From the NCBI GenBank assembly GCA_028622995.1, contig JAJQJQ010000017.1:3410001-3474000 (forward strand): DNA of 64,000 nucleotides, read 5' to 3'. Of the stretch, positions 61,630 to 64,000 are shown piece by piece. Under the pieces are notes generated by a model. That model was not told where the DNA came from. It saw only the letters and a program-made list of their open reading frames with translations, and searched no databases. The first letter of the stretch is position 1. Each line of letters starts with the position of its first letter. A program made the position numbers and the translations under genes. This stretch comes from Panagrolaimus kolymaensis. Taxonomy: Eukaryota; Nematoda; Chromadorea; Rhabditida; Panagrolaimidae.

Positions 61630-62879
61630 ATGGCAGGAGTCATCTCAAAAATTACTAGATGGGTCCAAGATGTTCGAAATTTCTTTTTAATGTTCTTGAA
61701 TCGCCTTCAATCGATGGTTCTTCGTAATCAAAAGAGGTAATCGCTTGCTTTTTTTTTTAAAATCTTTTATTAATTGTTAGCTTTAGCAATGATGCTGCAA
61801 TCAAACTTTTCTGGATGGAAGATCGTCGAATCAAAATTTGTGAAGAAATTTTTGCTGTTGATTTGGAAATCCTCAATTATATTCAGCGTTCACATCCAAA
61901 ATCTTTTGGTATGTTTTTCATTTTTAATACTTTCTTCATTAATGGCTATCATCATATTTAGATGAAAAACTTCAAAAATTTGTTCAAGAAAAAGAAAATT
62001 TGATTGGATCATGGCGAAATCCAAAGCTTCCTGAAAAGTTGTAAGTTTTTCTTTATCTTTTTATAAACTTAGCTTAATCACGAATATTGCAGAGAAGACT
62101 TATCAACTGATCCTGAACGTCGTCGTCAACTTTGTGTTCAACGAGCTGAACGTTGTAAACAACTTTATGATTCTCTTATTGGATTTAAGAAACTTTATAA
62201 AGAAGCTATCAAAGAAGTTGGCGATGTTGTGTAAGTCCTTTTCATACATACTATTTTTTATGAATCATAGATTTTCAGAACCTATGATCAGAAGCTTCAT
62301 TTTGCTAAGCCATTCTCTCTTTTTGATCCAACTTGTATTTGCTGCTTCTTAGAACTCAAGTTTCATTTGCCTCAACTTCAAACTTCTTATGAATGCGACG
62401 ATGAAATGGCTGAAGAAAACAATGAAAATGCTCCATTGCTTGCTACGGATCAACCTGTAACAACTAAAGAACCATCTGAATATGAACAATTGGGTTCTCC
62501 TCGAAGCCAATGCTCTGTTACATCTCATGATACCTTTATCTCAAGCAACGTCGCGCTTGATAGTGAAACTTCGGATGTTGATGTTTTCCACACCATTCCT
62601 TCTGGTACTATGTCTGTATCTACTCTTGATCATGAAAATGGACTTGTCGGAAGTGATTCCAGTGATGAAACTTGTAATGCTGAAGATGCTTCAAAACATT
62701 CTGCTTCATCATTATCTTCTGCCATTGAAGGTTCTCCTGGATTAAATTCAAGTAGTGAAGAAGCTGTCAAAGATTCTGATAGTGAAGACCAATACATTAG
62801 CGATACTAAGGAAAACGCTTCTCTTGAAGATGATACTTCTGTTAAATCCAGCAATGTTATGACTATTTTTCGTGACTGA
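61630..62879 (+). CDS. Unknown protein with coiled-coil N-half and acidic Ser-rich C-half
   Basis: Five exons join in phase from ATG 61630 to TGA 62877 and give about 375 residues. The N terminus is amphipathic (MAGVISKITRWVQDVRNFFL). Next come a helical part (FWMEDRRIKICEEIFAVDLEILNY) and a heptad-like stretch around RRRQLCVQRAERCKQLYDSLIGFKKLYKEAIKE. A short Cys-rich hydrophobic segment (SLFDPTCICCFLELKFHLP) follows, and then about 170 residues rich in Ser, Asp and Glu (ENNENAPLLATDQP onward), probably disordered. ENNENAPLL resembles an acidic dileucine sorting signal, but this is only a motif match. I do not recognise the family. Confidence 0.7.
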
Positions 62880-63306
62880 ATGCATCTGTGAAATATTGCC
62901 TTTTATTTGGTCTCAATTTTCCTAACTTTATAATTTTTGTGATATTTTTTATACTTGTATATTTTGGAAAAATAAATTGTATTTATACCTACGTTTTTTG
63001 TTTGTTTTGAAAAAGGGAGTTCTTTGACAACGAAGTGCAATACAGTCATCTTTTATTAAATACATGTTATCATCTTTCGTGTATTTGTTTGCTAAGCTTA
63101 TTTTTTAAAAACAATGCCCAAACAACGTGCTAGTTTTTTTAAATACCAATAAAAAGCAAAATGCTTGAAGCATTTATTGCATAAAAAAATATTTATCATC
63201 AAAATTTTGAGTCATTAGTTTTCGAAGCAAAAAGAAAATGTTTCATTGCTTCTGAAAAAAATAATTGTTATTGGAAACATTGCAACAACGACAACGAAAA
63301 AAAGTT
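62880..63306. other. Spacer before the DB-module gene
   Basis: 3' flank with AATAAA near 62972 and promoter of the next gene. No other feature seen. Confidence 0.5.
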
Positions 63307-64000
63307 ATGAAAAGTGTTTTTATTATTGGAATATTTTTTGTCTTTATTCCTTTTACTGCTTCACTTAACGAGCAACAATGGACATCCAAAGTTAAGCAAA
63401 GATTAAATGAGATTAGGAAACAGAAAGAAATGGAACTGAATCAATGTTGTAAATCAAACGAAATTGGAAGCGAATGCGATAAAATTTGTAGCTATGATAT
63501 TTACAAAAATCCATACGAGGTAATATTGTGAGTAAAAAATTTGACATTCAATAAGTTTATAGTATTTTAGTCTTTAAAAACTTTAAACCCGGGATGGTTT
63601 CTCATCCATCATTTTTTACCTGGAAAATGTTATCTCTCTAAGCTTGATCATTTAATTCCCTGCTCGATTAAGGCTGAAAATTCGGTGAAATGTTGCAAAA
63701 ATATGTCAAAAGTCGTGGAATTGTTAAAAACATTTCCTGAATTAAATGGTTTTATGAAATTAATTCCAAGCGATGATAACGTTGCGCAAGAGCCAGAATT
63801 TTGTCAACCAATTTGCGAAGGAAAACCTTTTGAAATAACTATGAGAAGATTTTTTTCATGTTTATCGACGCTCAAAGCCGCCATGGCATGTTTTCTTTAT
63901 GAAAATGTTGATAATGTTGTCAAAGAATTATCAACTGGTTTATCGATTGAAACTGTTAAAAAAGCTTATGATTACATTCAAATTTATGGAGCGCCTGATA
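63307..64000 (+). CDS. Secreted DB-module protein (partial, cut by window end)
   Basis: The ATG at 63307 starts a signal peptide (MKSVFIIGIFFVFIPFTASLN). Two exons are visible, joined at NPYE/SLKTLNPGWF across a 55-bp intron. The Cys pattern matches the nematode DB module: CCKSNEIGSECDKICSYD, then GKCYLS, PCSIKAENSVKCCKN, FCQPICEG. A second module seems to begin at VKCCKN. DB-module proteins are secreted or cell-surface disulfide-rich proteins of unclear role and are expanded in nematodes. The frame is open at the window edge, so the C terminus is not seen. Confidence 0.85.

Overview
This window reads as nuclear DNA of a nematode. The base composition is very AT-rich with many homopolymer runs. 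Most introns are about 45-60 bp with TTTTAG-like acceptors. The gene families are nematode ones: an flp-22-type FMRFamide-like peptide precursor, an Srsx-type chemoreceptor, a DB-module secreted protein and a MATH-BTB protein. I cannot fix the species; nothing seen decides between the clades.

Layout. At 3-12 kb there is a plus-strand gene of unknown function (about 3188-6581) followed by a PDE1-type cyclic-nucleotide phosphodiesterase (7091-12159). The PDE1 introns hold a tRNA-Asn and two transposon-like inverted-repeat elements. At 13-15 kb there are two single-exon paralogues with a retropepsin-like fold signature in which the catalytic Asp position is Ala. From 15 to 36 kb the DNA is gene-poor, with four genes: the FLP precursor (21.3 kb), an SLC17-like MFS transporter (minus, 22.3-24.2 kb), an unknown Ser-rich protein (minus, 28.1-29.0 kb) and tRNA-Phe (minus, 30.2 kb). 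From 36 to 43.5 kb a PH-RA-RhoGAP protein covers the region.

From 44.5 kb to the end the window is gene-dense. In order: a UDP-glucuronosyltransferase copy with an in-frame stop (minus), the SMC5/6 subunit NSE1 (plus), EME1 (minus), methionine aminopeptidase 1 and an OXLD1-like protein (plus, operon-like spacing), a K/E/R-rich protein ending in a CaaX box (minus), an aldo-keto reductase, a MATH-BTB protein, an Srsx GPCR, an RMDN1-type protein, a small proline-rich membrane protein, an unknown acidic Ser-rich protein, and a DB-module secreted protein cut by the window end (all plus).

The most unusual structures are two copies of a ~1.06 kb near-perfect palindrome flanked by TTAA (25.8 and 38.3 kb), a hAT-like MITE with a perfect 8-bp target duplication (8.9 kb), a TCGCGA-rich inverted-repeat element (7.9-8.8 kb), a 176-bp palindrome in the MAP1 intron, and the tandem predicted pseudo-proteases. 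All exon models were read by eye from splice signals and reading phase. No homology search was run.
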